DNA of 64,000 nt from contig NZ_JACVHC010000001.1 in assembly GCF_017976235.1 (NCBI RefSeq), forward strand, positions 620,001-684,000. Reading direction: 5' to 3'. Source of the stretch: Pseudomonas anatoliensis (GTDB taxonomy: Bacteria; Pseudomonadota; Gammaproteobacteria; Pseudomonadales; Pseudomonadaceae). The stretch's first letter is position 1. Each line of letters starts with the position of its first letter. A program made the translations under genes and the position numbers. This document shows, piece by piece, positions 1 through 9,939 of the stretch. The notes beneath the pieces are model-generated. The model searched no databases and had not been told where the DNA came from. It saw only the letters and a list, made by a program, of their open reading frames with translations.

Positions 1-438
1 TTCTGCATGTGAGAGTGTCAGAGGATGTGTCGTGAACGCGACACAGGTCAATGGTCATTTCTGGCACGGATGTACCGTAAAACCGGGCATTCAGACCGAC
101 GTTCTGCGCCACGAATGCTAGTGTTTAACGCAGCCAGAGCCTTGGTTTACGTGCCAATGACCGAATATGTCGCAGCACCGCAAGCAGACACATTGTCGCA
201 CCCATTAAGCTGCGCAACGGATGAGCACCCGTAAAGGCATTGCCGGCAGCCCCGTACAGTCGCTTTTGCAGATGCTCATTCATGGAAGGTGAATGTGACC
301 TGAGTGTCCCGTCCAGCTTCACCCACCTGTCTCCCTGTTTCCTCTGCCCGAGAATCAGGAACAGGGCGACACAAGCCCCGAAAGGGGTGTTGCACGCGAC
401 GCTTTCCATTAATAACAAGCTTAAGCGGAGTACCACAG
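1..438. other. Upstream region of gdhB, no convincing gene
   Basis: Short frames occur on both strands here, but none has a good ribosome binding site or recognisable protein content. The last 20 bases carry GGAG about 8 bases before the gdhB ATG, so the 3' part is the gdhB leader. The remainder probably holds its promoter and the end of an upstream transcription unit outside the window. Confidence 0.5.
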
Positions 439-3400
439 ATGGCGTTCTTCACCGCAGCCAGCAAAGCCGACTTCCAGCACCAACTGCAAGCGGCACTGGC
501 GCAGCACATCAGTGAACAGGCACTGCCACAAGTGGCGCTGTTCGCTGAACAATTCTTCGGCATCATTTCCCTGGACGAGCTGACCCAGCGTCGCCTCTCC
601 GACCTCGCTGGCTGTACTCTCTCTGCGTGGCGCCTGCTTGAGCGCTTCGATCACGCGCAACCGCAAGTGCGCGTCTACAACCCCGATTACGAGCGTCATG
701 GCTGGCAGTCGACCCACACCGCGGTCGAAGTCCTGCACCATGACCTGCCGTTTCTGGTCGACTCGGTCCGTACCGAGCTGAACCGCCGCGGCTACAGCAT
801 CCACACCCTGCAAACCACCGTGCTCAGCGTACGTCGTGGCAGCAAGGGCGAGCTGCTGGAAATTCTGCCGAAGGGCACCCAGGGCGACGACATTCTGCAA
901 GAGTCGCTGATGTACCTGGAAATCGACCGCTGCGCCAACGCGGCCGAACTGAATGTGCTGAGCAAAGAGCTGGAACAGGTTCTCGGTGAAGTCCGCGTCG
1001 CGGTCGCCGATTTCGAGCCGATGAAAGCCAAGGTGCAGGAAATCCTCACCAAGCTCGACAACAGCGCCTTCGCCGTCGATGCCGACGAGAAGAACGAAGT
1101 CAAAAGTTTCCTGGAATGGCTGGTGGGCAACCACTTCACCTTCCTCGGCTACGAAGAGTTTGTGGTTACCAATCAGGCCGATGGCGGCCACATCGAGTAC
1201 GACCAGAACTCCTTCCTCGGCCTGACCAAACTGCTGCGCACCGGCCTGACCTACGATGACCTGCGCATCGAAGACTACGCCGTGAGCTATCTGCGCGAAC
1301 CGACCCTGCTGTCGTTCGCCAAAGCCGCGCACCCGAGCCGTGTACACCGTCCGGCTTACCCGGACTACGTGTCGATCCGAGAAATCGACGCCGACGGCAA
1401 AGTGATCAAGGAACACCGTTTCATGGGCCTGTACACCTCTTCGGTGTATGGCGAGAGCGTGCGGGTCATCCCGTTCATCCGCCGCAAGGTCGAAGAAATC
1501 GAACACCGCTCCGGCTTCCAGTCCAAGGCTCACCTGGGCAAGGAACTGGCGCAGGTGCTCGAAGTGTTGCCGCGTGATGATCTGTTCCAGACTCCGGTCG
1601 ACGAACTCTTCACCACCGTGATGTCGATTGTGCAGATCCAGGAACGCAACAAGATCCGCGTGTTCCTGCGCAAAGACCCGTACGGTCGTTTCTGCTACTG
1701 CCTGGCCTACGTGCCGCGCGACATCTACTCCACCGAAGTGCGTCAGAAGATCCAGCAAGTATTGATGGAACGTCTGAAAGCCTCCGACTGCGAGTTCTGG
1801 ACGTTCTTCTCCGAGTCCGTACTGGCGCGCGTGCAGTTGATCCTGCGTGTCGATCCAAAGAACCGTCTCGACATCGACCCGCTGCTGCTGGAAAAAGAAG
1901 TGGTTCAGGCCTGCCGCAGCTGGCAGGACGACTACGCCGCACTGACCGTCGAAAGCTTCGGCGAAGCCCACGGCACCAATGTGCTGGCTGACTTCCCGAA
2001 AGGCTTCCCGGCTGGCTACCGCGAGCGTTTCGCGGCGCATTCGGCAGTGGTCGACATGCAGCACCTGCTGAGCCTGAACGAAAAAAATCCGCTGGTAATG
2101 AGCTTCTATCAGCCACTGGGTCAGGTTTCCGGTCAACGCGAGCTGCATTGCAAGCTGTATCACGCCGATACGCCGCTGGCACTCTCCGACGTCCTGCCGA
2201 TTCTGGAAAACCTTGGCCTGCGCGTACTGGGTGAATTCCCGTACCGCCTGCGCCACACCAATGGCCGCGAGTTCTGGATTCACGATTTCGCGTTCACGGC
2301 CGCTGAAGGCCTGGACCTCGACATCCAGCAACTCAACGACACCCTGCAGGACGCCTTCGTCCACATCGTGCGCGGCGACGCCGAGAACGATGCGTTCAAC
2401 CGTCTGGTACTGACTGCCGGCCTGCCGTGGCGCGACGTTGCGCTGCTGCGTGCCTACGCCCGTTACCTGAAGCAGATTCGTCTGGGCTTCGATCTGGGTT
2501 ACATCGCCAGCACCCTGAACAACCACACCGACATCGCTCGCGAACTGACCCGGTTGTTCAAAACCCGTTTCTACCTGGCACGCAAGCTCGGCAGCGACGA
2601 TCTGGAAGACAAACAGCAGCGTCTGGAACAAGCGATTCTGACCGCACTGGACGACGTTCAGGTGCTTAACGAAGACCGCATCCTGCGTCGTTACCTCGAC
2701 CTGATCAAAGCGACCCTGCGGACCAACTTCTATCAGACTGATGCCAACGGCCAGAACAAGTCGTACTTCAGCTTCAAGTTCAACCCGCACGCAATTCCAG
2801 AACTGCCGAAGCCAGTACCGAAGTTCGAAATCTTCGTCTACTCGCCACGCGTTGAAGGCGTGCACCTGCGCTTCGGCAACGTTGCTCGCGGTGGTCTGCG
2901 CTGGTCCGACCGTGAAGAAGACTTCCGTACCGAAGTCCTCGGTCTGGTTAAAGCTCAACAAGTGAAGAACTCGGTCATCGTGCCGGTGGGTGCGAAGGGC
3001 GGCTTCCTGCCGCGTCGTCTGCCACTGGGCGGCAGCCGTGACGAGATCGCGGCCGAAGGCATCGCCTGCTACCGCATCTTCATTTCCGGTCTGTTGGACA
3101 TCACCGACAACCTGAAAGACGGCGCGCTGGTTCCGCCATTGAACGTGGTTCGCCACGACGATGACGACCCGTACCTGGTAGTAGCCGCGGACAAGGGCAC
3201 TGCAACCTTCTCCGACATCGCCAACGGCATCGCCATCGACTACGGCTTCTGGTTGGGTGACGCGTTTGCTTCCGGTGGTTCGGCGGGTTACGACCACAAG
3301 AAAATGGGCATCACCGCCAAAGGCGCGTGGGTTGGCGTACAACGCCACTTCCGCGAGCGCGGCATCAATGTTCAGGAAGACAGCATTACTGTGGTCGGCG

Positions 3401-5334
3401 TCGGCGACATGGCCGGTGACGTGTTCGGTAACGGCCTGTTGATGTCGGACAAGCTGCAACTGGTTGCTGCGTTCAACCACCTGCACATCTTCATCGATCC
3501 AAACCCGAATCCGGCGACCAGCTTCGTCGAGCGTCAGCGCATGTTCGATCTGCCGCGTTCGGCCTGGACCGATTACGACACCAGCATCATGTCCGAAGGT
3601 GGCGGTATCTTCTCGCGCAGCGCGAAGAGCATCGCTATTTCCCCGCAGATGCAGGAACGCTTCGACATCAAGGCTGACAAGCTGACCCCGACCGAATTGC
3701 TGAACGCCTTGCTCAAGGCGCCGGTGGATCTGCTGTGGAACGGCGGCATCGGTACTTACGTCAAGGCCAGCACCGAAAGCCACGCCGATGTCGGCGACAA
3801 GGCCAACGATGCGCTGCGCGTGAACGGCAACGAACTGCGCTGCAAAGTCGTGGGCGAGGGCGGTAACCTCGGCATGACCCAACTGGGTCGTGTGGAATTC
3901 GGCCTCAATGGCGGCGGCTCCAACACCGACTTCATCGACAACGCTGGTGGTGTGGACTGCTCCGACCACGAAGTGAACATCAAGATCCTGCTGAACGAAG
4001 TGGTTCAGGCCGGTGACATGACCGACAAGCAACGCAACCAGTTGCTGGCGAGCATGACCGACGAAGTCGGCAATCTGGTGCTGGGCAACAACTACAAGCA
4101 GACTCAGGCCCTGTCTCTGGCGGCGCGCCGTGCTTACGAGCGCATCGCTGAGTACAAGCGTCTGATGGGCGATCTGGAAGGCCGTGGCAAGCTCGACCGT
4201 GCCATCGAATTCCTGCCGACCGAAGAGCAACTGGCTGAGCGTATCGCCGAAGGCCACGGCCTGACGCGTCCTGAGCTGTCGGTGCTGATCTCGTACAGCA
4301 AGATCGACCTCAAGGAGCAGTTGCTGGGCTCCATGGTGCCGGACGATGACTACCTGACTCGCGACATGGAAACGGCGTTCCCGCCGAGCCTGGTCAGCAA
4401 GTTCTCCGAAGCCATGCGTCGTCACCGTCTGAAGCGCGAGATCGTCAGCACCCAGATCGCCAACGATCTGGTCAACCACATGGGCATCACCTTCGTTCAG
4501 CGACTCAAAGAGTCGACCGGCATGAGCCCGGCGAACGTGGCCGGCGCTTATGTGATCGTGCGCGACATCTTCCACCTCCCGCACTGGTTCCGTCAGATCG
4601 AAGCGCTGGACTATCAGGTTTCCGCTGACGTACAGCTGGAGCTGATGGACGAGCTGATGCGTCTGGGTCGCCGTGCCACTCGCTGGTTCCTGCGTGCCCG
4701 TCGTAACGAGCAGAACGCTGCCCGCGACGTCGCGCATTTCGGTCCGCACCTCAAAGAGCTGGGTCTGAAGCTCGACGAACTGCTGAGCGGCGAAATCCGC
4801 GAAAACTGGCAGGCGCGTTATCAGGCTTACGTCGCAGCCGGTGTACCGGAGTTGCTGGCGCGTATGGTTGCGGGCACGTCGCACCTGTACACCCTGCTGC
4901 CGATCATCGAAGCGTCCGACGTGACTGGCCAGAACCCTGCCGAAGTGGCCAAGGCCTACTTCGCCGTGGGCAGTGCGCTGGACATCACCTGGTACCTGCA
5001 ACAGATCAGTGCTCTGCCGGTTGAAAACAACTGGCAGGCGCTGGCCCGTGAAGCGTTCCGTGATGATGTCGACTGGCAGCAACGTGCGATCACCATCTCT
5101 GTCCTGCAACAGGGCGACGGCACTCTGGATGTGGAAGCACGTCTGGCGCTGTGGATGGAACAGCACGAAGGCATGATCTCGCGCTGGCGCGCCATGCTGG
5201 TGGAAATCCGTGCCGCGAGCGGCACTGACTACGCCATGTATGCGGTTGCCAACCGTGAACTGCTGGATCTGGCGTTGAGTGGGCAAGCGGTGGTGGCACC
5301 TGCCACGGCCAATGCCGAGCCTGAGCTGGCTTAA
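439..5334 (+). CDS. gdhB: NAD-dependent glutamate dehydrogenase, large (about 180 kDa) type
   Basis: This 1631-aa protein is predicted to deaminate L-glutamate oxidatively to 2-oxoglutarate and ammonium with NAD+, in the cytoplasm. Its length matches the large bacterial GDH family (about 1600 aa). Long N-terminal regulatory regions precede the catalytic core. The core has RGGLRWSDR followed by the K-rich PVGAKGGF segment around residues 816-860, and a Rossmann-type VGVGDMAGDVFGNG near residues 987-1000. An in-frame start exists upstream at 304, but the ATG at 439 is chosen: it has GGAG at good spacing and gives the expected MAFFTAASKADF start. The gene stands alone and is followed directly by a strong terminator. 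The very long antisense frame opposite it is a codon-bias shadow. Confidence 0.96.
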   Translation: MAFFTAASKADFQHQLQAALAQHISEQALPQVALFAEQFFGIISLDELTQRRLSDLAGCTLSAWRLLERFDHAQPQVRVYNPDYERHGWQSTHTAVEVLHHDLPFLVDSVRTELNRRGYSIHTLQTTVLSVRRGSKGELLEILPKGTQGDDILQESLMYLEIDRCANAAELNVLSKELEQVLGEVRVAVADFEPMKAKVQEILTKLDNSAFAVDADEKNEVKSFLEWLVGNHFTFLGYEEFVVTNQADGGHIEYDQNSFLGLTKLLRTGLTYDDLRIEDYAVSYLREPTLLSFAKAAHPSRVHRPAYPDYVSIREIDADGKVIKEHRFMGLYTSSVYGESVRVIPFIRRKVEEIEHRSGFQSKAHLGKELAQVLEVLPRDDLFQTPVDELFTTVMSIVQIQERNKIRVFLRKDPYGRFCYCLAYVPRDIYSTEVRQKIQQVLMERLKASDCEFWTFFSESVLARVQLILRVDPKNRLDIDPLLLEKEVVQACRSWQDDYAALTVESFGEAHGTNVLADFPKGFPAGYRERFAAHSAVVDMQHLLSLNEKNPLVMSFYQPLGQVSGQRELHCKLYHADTPLALSDVLPILENLGLRVLGEFPYRLRHTNGREFWIHDFAFTAAEGLDLDIQQLNDTLQDAFVHIVRGDAENDAFNRLVLTAGLPWRDVALLRAYARYLKQIRLGFDLGYIASTLNNHTDIARELTRLFKTRFYLARKLGSDDLEDKQQRLEQAILTALDDVQVLNEDRILRRYLDLIKATLRTNFYQTDANGQNKSYFSFKFNPHAIPELPKPVPKFEIFVYSPRVEGVHLRFGNVARGGLRWSDREEDFRTEVLGLVKAQQVKNSVIVPVGAKGGFLPRRLPLGGSRDEIAAEGIACYRIFISGLLDITDNLKDGALVPPLNVVRHDDDDPYLVVAADKGTATFSDIANGIAIDYGFWLGDAFASGGSAGYDHKKMGITAKGAWVGVQRHFRERGINVQEDSITVVGVGDMAGDVFGNGLLMSDKLQLVAAFNHLHIFIDPNPNPATSFVERQRMFDLPRSAWTDYDTSIMSEGGGIFSRSAKSIAISPQMQERFDIKADKLTPTELLNALLKAPVDLLWNGGIGTYVKASTESHADVGDKANDALRVNGNELRCKVVGEGGNLGMTQLGRVEFGLNGGGSNTDFIDNAGGVDCSDHEVNIKILLNEVVQAGDMTDKQRNQLLASMTDEVGNLVLGNNYKQTQALSLAARRAYERIAEYKRLMGDLEGRGKLDRAIEFLPTEEQLAERIAEGHGLTRPELSVLISYSKIDLKEQLLGSMVPDDDYLTRDMETAFPPSLVSKFSEAMRRHRLKREIVSTQIANDLVNHMGITFVQRLKESTGMSPANVAGAYVIVRDIFHLPHWFRQIEALDYQVSADVQLELMDELMRLGRRATRWFLRARRNEQNAARDVAHFGPHLKELGLKLDELLSGEIRENWQARYQAYVAAGVPELLARMVAGTSHLYTLLPIIEASDVTGQNPAEVAKAYFAVGSALDITWYLQQISALPVENNWQALAREAFRDDVDWQQRAITISVLQQGDGTLDVEARLALWMEQHEGMISRWRAMLVEIRAASGTDYAMYAVANRELLDLALSGQAVVAPATANAEPELA

Positions 5335-5348
5335 GTAGGCGCTGAATG

Positions 5349-5386
5349 AAAAAGCCCCGGTATCGTGAGATGCCGGGGCTTTTTTC
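5349..5386 (+). terminator. Rho-independent terminator of gdhB
   Basis: A GC-rich hairpin (AGCCCCGG paired with CCGGGGCT around a short loop) is followed by a T run. It begins 14 bases after the gdhB stop codon. Confidence 0.93.
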
Positions 5387-5415
5387 TGTCTGAGGGTTTT
5401 GTGGTGGCTGGTCTG

Positions 5416-5497
5416 GCCTCATCGCTGGCAAGCCAGCTCCCACAGGTTTTGTGGCGTTCGCAATACCTGTGGGAGCTGGCTTGCCAGCGATGAGGCC
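5416..5497. repeat. REPIN, GGGAGCTGGCTTGCCAGCG family
   Basis: Two inverted arms of about 30 bases, both containing GAGCTGGCTTGCCAGC, flank a spacer of about 20 bases. A second copy of the same family lies at 48757-48859. Confidence 0.9.
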
Positions 5498-5660
5498 CTT
5501 ACATTCAATACAACTTCTGATCTTGTTTACTATCCAGCATCGACACTTTATTCGTTGTTCAGCTCAAAACTCACTGAGCGATCGGGCGAACTTCTGCATT
5601 CCCCGAACTCGCACCTCCTGCTACTGATTAATATCCGCGAACATGCTGGCTAAACATTCA

Positions 5661-6062
5661 TCAGTCTTTCAGCGGGATCAGCACCTGTTCATCCGGGGCC
5701 AAGACCATGAACACCAGCAACTTGGCAGGCTTGGACTGGCTGGCATTTTTCGACACCAGATGTTCGGAGCCGGCGGGTTCATACCAGAACTGACCTTTCT
5801 TGTAGGTGATTGCCTGTTCGCCTTTGACCTGAGAAGTGATTTCGCCTTCGAGCACGTAAGCCATCGCGGTGCCGTCGTGTTTGTGGGCGATGGACGATTG
5901 ACCGGGTTGGTAATCGACTTCGATCATCATGGCTTTTTTGCCGGGAGCGTTTTTCAGTAATTGTTCTTGCAGGACGGTGATTTTTTCGGAAGGGTCGTGG
6001 GCCAGTGCCGTGGCCGAAATGCCGAGGGCGAGGGTAGCGGCGAAGACGTACAGGACTTTCAT
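5661..6062 (-). CDS. Secreted cupin-domain protein
   Basis: This 133-aa protein has a clear signal peptide (MKVLYVFAATLALGISATALAH) with likely cleavage near residue 21, so a periplasmic location is inferred. The mature part is a single cupin barrel. It contains HKHDGTAMAYVLEGE (first cupin motif, two His and a Glu) and later AGSEHLV (second motif His). Small secreted cupins bind a metal, but their substrates are mostly unknown. It is monocistronic, facing the gdhB terminator. No enzyme activity can be assigned from sequence. Confidence 0.85.
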   Translation of the reverse strand: MKVLYVFAATLALGISATALAHDPSEKITVLQEQLLKNAPGKKAMMIEVDYQPGQSSIAHKHDGTAMAYVLEGEITSQVKGEQAITYKKGQFWYEPAGSEHLVSKNASQSKPAKLLVFMVLAPDEQVLIPLKD

Positions 6063-6174
6063 GGCGGATCACCTGTTGAAGTGGGGATGTCGGTGATCAC
6101 ACTAGTCCCCGGGGCGGGGCATGCAAACGGCCAATATTCGGGAAGATCGGGTGACCATTTGGCCTGATGCCAAA

Positions 6175-6256
6175 AGCAAAAGATCGCAGCCTTCGGCAGC
6201 TCCTACATTGGAATGCGTTCCCTGTAGGAGCTGCCGAAGGCTGCGATCTTTTGATC
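6175..6256. repeat. REPIN, GTAGGAGCTGCCGAAGG family
   Basis: The inverted arms AAAGATCGCAGCCTTCGGCAG and its complement flank a short spacer. This is the most frequent family in the window, with about eleven copies. It lies between the cupin and ABM genes. Confidence 0.93.
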
Positions 6257-6262
6257 TTGCCG

Positions 6263-6556
6263 TTAAACAATCGGGAAGCTGTTGAAATCCACACTGTTGG
6301 CCAATCGACTGTCGATCAGGTCAATAAACCCCTGCGCCTCTGGCCGGTTGAAATGCGCCTGCATCGCCGCTTCCGACTGCCATCGCGCACTGACCGTCCA
6401 GCGGTGGTTGTCTTCGGGGCAGCGGTCGACCAGATAGGAATCGCAGCCCGGCGTTTCGCGCAGGGTGTCGACGATCTTCTGCAGTTGCCTGCCCAGTTCA
6501 TCCGAGCGGCCGGCGGCAGCCTGCAGTTGCACCGTGTTGATCACTTCGTTGGACAT
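6263..6556 (-). CDS. ABM-family putative quinol monooxygenase
   Basis: This 97-aa protein matches the antibiotic biosynthesis monooxygenase (ABM, ferredoxin-like dimeric alpha/beta barrel) family. It has an opening strand (NEVINTVQLQAAAGR), the RETPGCDSYLVDR segment, WTVSARWQSEAAMQAHF, and a C-terminal FIDLIDSR helix. Members such as YgiN-like quinol monooxygenases oxidise small aromatics without cofactors, but many have no known substrate. It is cytoplasmic, with no signal peptide. A REPIN follows its stop within a few bases. Specific activity is not predictable. Confidence 0.82.
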   Translation of the reverse strand: MSNEVINTVQLQAAAGRSDELGRQLQKIVDTLRETPGCDSYLVDRCPEDNHRWTVSARWQSEAAMQAHFNRPEAQGFIDLIDSRLANSVDFNSFPIV

Positions 6557-6679
6557 TACTCACACTCCTGAATCAGGCCGGACGAATCCTGCTCATTGAG
6601 GGATAACGCCTGTGCAGAATAGGCCTGCCCTAGTCGATCACCAATAACCAATCGGCGGTTAATCGCCGAGACCAATCAT

Positions 6680-8113
6680 TCAGGCAACTTGTTGCAAAAT
6701 GTCGCGCAGGCGATTCAGGGCGATATCGATGTCGAGGGTCTCGATGGCGCCGAAGCCGAAATACAAACCGCTGCGCACCGGCTGCTGGTAATAGAAACCG
6801 TCGATGGAATACAGCCCGACCTCGACTTTTTTCGCCAGTTCGATCAGCAGCGGCAGGTCGATTGGCACCTTGCACAACGCGGCCATGTGGAACCCGGCAC
6901 TGGGCGGCACGGCCTCGAGCCACGGCGACAGATCGCTGGCCATGCGCGCCAGAATCCGTTCGCGCCGCTGGGCGTAAATCGTATGGCAGCGGCGGATGTG
7001 TTTGAGCAGGCAGCCCTCGGCGATGAACTTGGCCAGCGCCCATTGCGGCAGGGTCGAGGCATGCAGATCGGTGAGCTGCTTGGCGCGGATCACCGCTTCG
7101 AGGATCGCCGGCGGCAGGATCGCGTAACCCAGGCGCAGCTCCGGCAGCAGAGTCTTGGAGAAGGTGCCGACGTAGGCGACGATGCCGCGCTGGTCGAGGC
7201 TGTGCAGCGAATCGGTCGGACGCCCTTCATAGCGAAATTCGCTGTCATAGTCGTCCTCGATGATGATCGCCCCCAGTTCATAAGCCCGAGCCAGCAAGGC
7301 TTCGCGGCGCGCCGGACTCATCGGCATGCTTAGCGGAAACTGATGCGACGGCGTGACATAAATCAGCCGCGTGCCATCAGGGATGTGTTCGACCTGTATC
7401 CCCTCGGCATCCACGGGAATACCGACCACCTCGGCGCCGTGGGTGCCGAACAACAGACGTGCCGGCGGATAACCGGGATCTTCCATCGCCACCAGGCTGC
7501 CGGGGCTGATCAACACGCGAGTGATCAGGTCCAGCGCCTGTTGCGCGCCGTTGCACACCACGGTGTCTTCGTCCTGACAGTTGACCCCGCGAGAAAACGC
7601 GATGTGCCGGGCAATCGCATTGCGCAGCGCCGGCAGGCCTTCGGGCACGCTGTAGAAACCTTTGGACGCGGCCATTTTGCGCATGGCGTGGGAGACGCAG
7701 CGGCGCCAGTCGTCATGGGGGAACTGGCCCTTGCTGGTGGCCCCACCGATGAAGTCGTAGCGCAGCGCACCTTGCAGCGTCGGATGACGCAGGAACACCG
7801 GCAAGTTGCGCCAACTTTCGATCACCTCTGCACCGGCCAGCTCGGTGTGGCTTTGCTTGCGCTGGACTTGCGCCGGGCGCGCATTGACGTAGGTGCCTTT
7901 GCCGATCACGCCGGTGAGGAAGTTTTCGTACGTCAGCTGCGCGTAGGTGTCGGAAATGGTCTTGCGTGATATGCCCAATTGTTCGGCCAGCAAGCGGCTG
8001 GGCGGCAATTGCGTACCCGCGGCCAGACGCCCGGATTCAATGGCCCCGCGCAGTTGCTGATACAACTGACCGGCAAGATCCTTGCGGCCGTTGATCACGA
8101 CGTGAAGTTCCAT
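6680..8113 (-). CDS. MocR-type GntR regulator with aminotransferase-like domain
   Basis: This 477-aa protein has an N-terminal GntR winged helix (LAGQLYQQLRGAIESGRLAAG, then SRKTISDTYAQL) and a fold-type-I PLP aminotransferase domain. The PLP-binding lysine is in GTFSKTLLPELRLGY, and EDDYDSEFRYEGRP is the conserved Asp/Tyr segment. MocR proteins use bound PLP or its adducts to sense vitamin B6 or amino-acid metabolites (PdxR, GabR). The ATG at 8113 is preferred over upstream in-frame starts because it begins immediately before the HTH, as in the family. No obvious target gene is adjacent; the divergent AhpD-like gene lies 300 bases away across a REPIN. Confidence 0.9.
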   Translation of the reverse strand: MELHVVINGRKDLAGQLYQQLRGAIESGRLAAGTQLPPSRLLAEQLGISRKTISDTYAQLTYENFLTGVIGKGTYVNARPAQVQRKQSHTELAGAEVIESWRNLPVFLRHPTLQGALRYDFIGGATSKGQFPHDDWRRCVSHAMRKMAASKGFYSVPEGLPALRNAIARHIAFSRGVNCQDEDTVVCNGAQQALDLITRVLISPGSLVAMEDPGYPPARLLFGTHGAEVVGIPVDAEGIQVEHIPDGTRLIYVTPSHQFPLSMPMSPARREALLARAYELGAIIIEDDYDSEFRYEGRPTDSLHSLDQRGIVAYVGTFSKTLLPELRLGYAILPPAILEAVIRAKQLTDLHASTLPQWALAKFIAEGCLLKHIRRCHTIYAQRRERILARMASDLSPWLEAVPPSAGFHMAALCKVPIDLPLLIELAKKVEVGLYSIDGFYYQQPVRSGLYFGFGAIETLDIDIALNRLRDILQQVA

Positions 8114-8216
8114 ACCGACGAGGCTCCGGGGGGCTATTGGGTGTGCCCGCCAGATTACCGCTGTTGTTTGATTGGCAATAGTTGCGCACCACAAAAACCC
8201 GAAATTGGCCTAAATC

Positions 8217-8306
8217 CCTGTAGGAGCTGCCGCAGGCTGCGATCTTTTTATCTGGTTTTTTTAAGATCAACACCAAAAGATCGCAGCCTGCGGCAGCTCC
8301 TACAGG
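8217..8306. repeat. REPIN, GTAGGAGCTGCCG(C/A)AGG family
   Basis: The inverted arms GTAGGAGCTGCCGCAGGCTG and complement lie in the divergent spacer between the MocR-type regulator and the AhpD-like gene. Confidence 0.92.
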
Positions 8307-8410
8307 GGATTGTGTTCAAGTGGTGTAGCGGTTTTCCGTGGAATTGGGGCTGTAATGCATCGCTGTCGGCGTTTACGGTGAAGTCACTATTCCGTCTACC
8401 GAGAACAGCC

Positions 8411-8851
8411 ATGTCCCCGCGCCTGGATTACTACAACGCTTCGCCCAAGGCGATGAAAGCGATGATTGCCATGGAGGCACTGACCGCTAACTTGAGCATC
8501 GAGCAACCGTTGCTGCAACTGATCCGGATCCGCGCTTCGCAACTCAACGGCTGTGCGTTCTGCACCGACATGCATTCGGTGGACGCACGGCGAGCCGGGG
8601 AGAGTGATCGGCGGTTGTATGCCATTGCAGTCTGGCGCGATAGCGACTTCTTCAATCCCCGTGAACGCGCGGCGCTGGCGTGGGCCGAGGCAGTGACGCT
8701 GCTTGCCGAAAGCCATGTGCCGGACGACGTTTACCAGCAGGCACGCGAGCAATTCAACGAAGGCGAACTGGTCGACATGACTATGGCCGTCACCACCATC
8801 AACAGCTGGAATCGGCTGGCAGTGAGCTTTCGCCAAACCCCAAGTGACTGA
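8411..8851 (+). CDS. AhpD-like carboxymuconolactone decarboxylase family protein
   Basis: This 146-aa protein has the AhpD core: a CxxC pair (C48 and C51 in GCAFCTDMH) followed by a His four residues after the second Cys. After it come the ALAWAEAVT and VDMTMAVTTINSWNRL helices typical of the family. AhpD-like proteins are peroxide-reducing or thiol-disulfide enzymes; the intact CxxC and His support redox activity. The start is the ATG after GAGAACAGCC. An ECF sigma factor often neighbours such genes, but none is present here. Confidence 0.88.
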   Translation: MSPRLDYYNASPKAMKAMIAMEALTANLSIEQPLLQLIRIRASQLNGCAFCTDMHSVDARRAGESDRRLYAIAVWRDSDFFNPRERAALAWAEAVTLLAESHVPDDVYQQAREQFNEGELVDMTMAVTTINSWNRLAVSFRQTPSD

Positions 8852-8863
8852 CGCGCACATTCC

Positions 8864-9001
8864 CCTGTGGCGAGGGGATTTATCCCCGATGGGCTGCGAA
8901 GCGGCCCCAAAACCATTCGGCACAGTCTTTTCATTTAAACCGGGTTGACTGGATTTACGACTGCTTCGCAGCCGATCGGGGATAAATCCCCTCGCCACAG
9001 G
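8864..9001. repeat. REPIN, GGCGAGGGGATTTATCCCCG family
   Basis: CTGTGGCGAGGGGATTTATC and its complement form long inverted arms with GCTGCGAAGC-type inner segments. The same family recurs at 44253-44377. It marks the left edge of the accessory island. Confidence 0.9.
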
Positions 9002-9356
9002 TGAGCTATTTGCCGATCAACAATGGTGAGGTTCCAGAATTAGATGGTGGACGCTGCGGCTTCACCGACGTGCCAAACGTATTACCCATCCGCGTGCTGG
9101 TCGCCGCCGGTGTCGCCAGGCCAACCTGATTCGGCGGTCGCTTATTCACTGGTGAGGCCGTGACTTGCGGGGTTGAAGGCACCTATTTGTTGTTTCAGCT
9201 GTGGTGGTGCGGTCTGGATTGCCGGGAGTGTGCTTGGTTGCCTTTGGCTAGAGGATGTCTGTCGTGAATGTCCTCTTTCGGCCAGTAGCAGTCGTTCATG
9301 ACCAACTACTTCTGGTCGTTGAAACGATCATTACCCGACTATCTTCGCTCGTTGCG
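9002..9356. other. Gene-free stretch at the island's left edge
   Basis: No intact gene is visible. The minus strand from about 9129 down to 9003 reads as a short protein-like tail (VGLATPAATSTRMG, then stop) with no start, possibly a gene remnant. At 9265-9296 there is a TGGCCGAAAG hairpin-like element that recurs, diverged, near 9890, 11261 and 14250. Confidence 0.4.
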
Positions 9357-9785
9357 TTACTCACTCCACAAATTAACAAAATCACTAAAATTGTTAGCAA
9401 CGAAGTTAACTTTGCTTGAGTTGGGATCAAATATCTCAACAGCAACGGAGGACGTGTTGAAATTTAGGCAGACCAGATAACCACCTGCATCCCTTGCTAT
9501 GGGGATCATTTGTTTGGGAATCCCTAGGGGTTTTCCTGCCCCTGAGTACCATAAGATGGTATGCGAGGCGACATCAGGCGAGAACGAAAAGAACTCGCTT
9601 ATGCACGTCTTTTCGTTGCCATATGAAAATGAAGATATCTCCGGAGCGGCCTTATCGGAAAATGTGACCAAGTCCAAGTAAGATTTTGGAAAACTTATGC
9701 CAAGTAATTCTTCTACTTGGAAAATCGTATTGCTATCCACTGAGGAACCTTGTTCGATTCCGAAAGAGCACCAGTCTATTTTCAT
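9357..9785 (-). CDS. SMI1/KNR4 (SUKH) family putative immunity protein
   Basis: This 142-aa acidic protein has the SUKH pattern. VEELLGISFPKSYLDLV in the first third is the family's helix plus FPxxY motif. It is followed by an IPIARDAGGYLVCLNF segment, and the C-terminus is NFSDFVNLWSE. SUKH proteins are commonly immunity proteins of contact-dependent or polymorphic nuclease toxins. The start has a strong GGAGGG site 5 bases upstream. Base composition is clearly AT-richer than flanking chromosome, suggesting transfer. No cognate toxin adjoins it, so it looks like an orphan immunity gene. Confidence 0.82.
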   Translation of the reverse strand: MKIDWCSFGIEQGSSVDSNTIFQVEELLGISFPKSYLDLVTFSDKAAPEISSFSYGNEKTCISEFFSFSPDVASHTILWYSGAGKPLGIPKQMIPIARDAGGYLVCLNFNTSSVAVEIFDPNSSKVNFVANNFSDFVNLWSE

Positions 9786-9889
9786 ACCAGCCCTCCGTAA
9801 TTATGTTTTTCCATCTGCAAAGCCCCCTTTTTTTCGATATGGAACATCTTCTGCAAAGAGCAGTGTGGATTCAACCGCAGGATGCGAGA

Positions 9890-9913
9890 GACAGCTTCTG
9901 GCCGGTAGCTGTC
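9890..9913. repeat. TGGCCGG hairpin element
   Basis: A perfect 7-bp inverted repeat (GACAGCT/AGCTGTC) encloses TCTGGCCGGT. Related sequences occur near 9265, 11261 and 14250, each between gene modules. Confidence 0.55.
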
Positions 9914-9939
9914 CTCACTCACTAGCCTTGTACAGACGT

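Noticed and set aside
421..5286. 1621-aa open frame opposite gdhB
   Set aside because: Its coordinates track gdhB exactly, no ribosome binding site or domain is seen, and the amino-acid text is compositionally biased. It is a high-GC codon-bias shadow.
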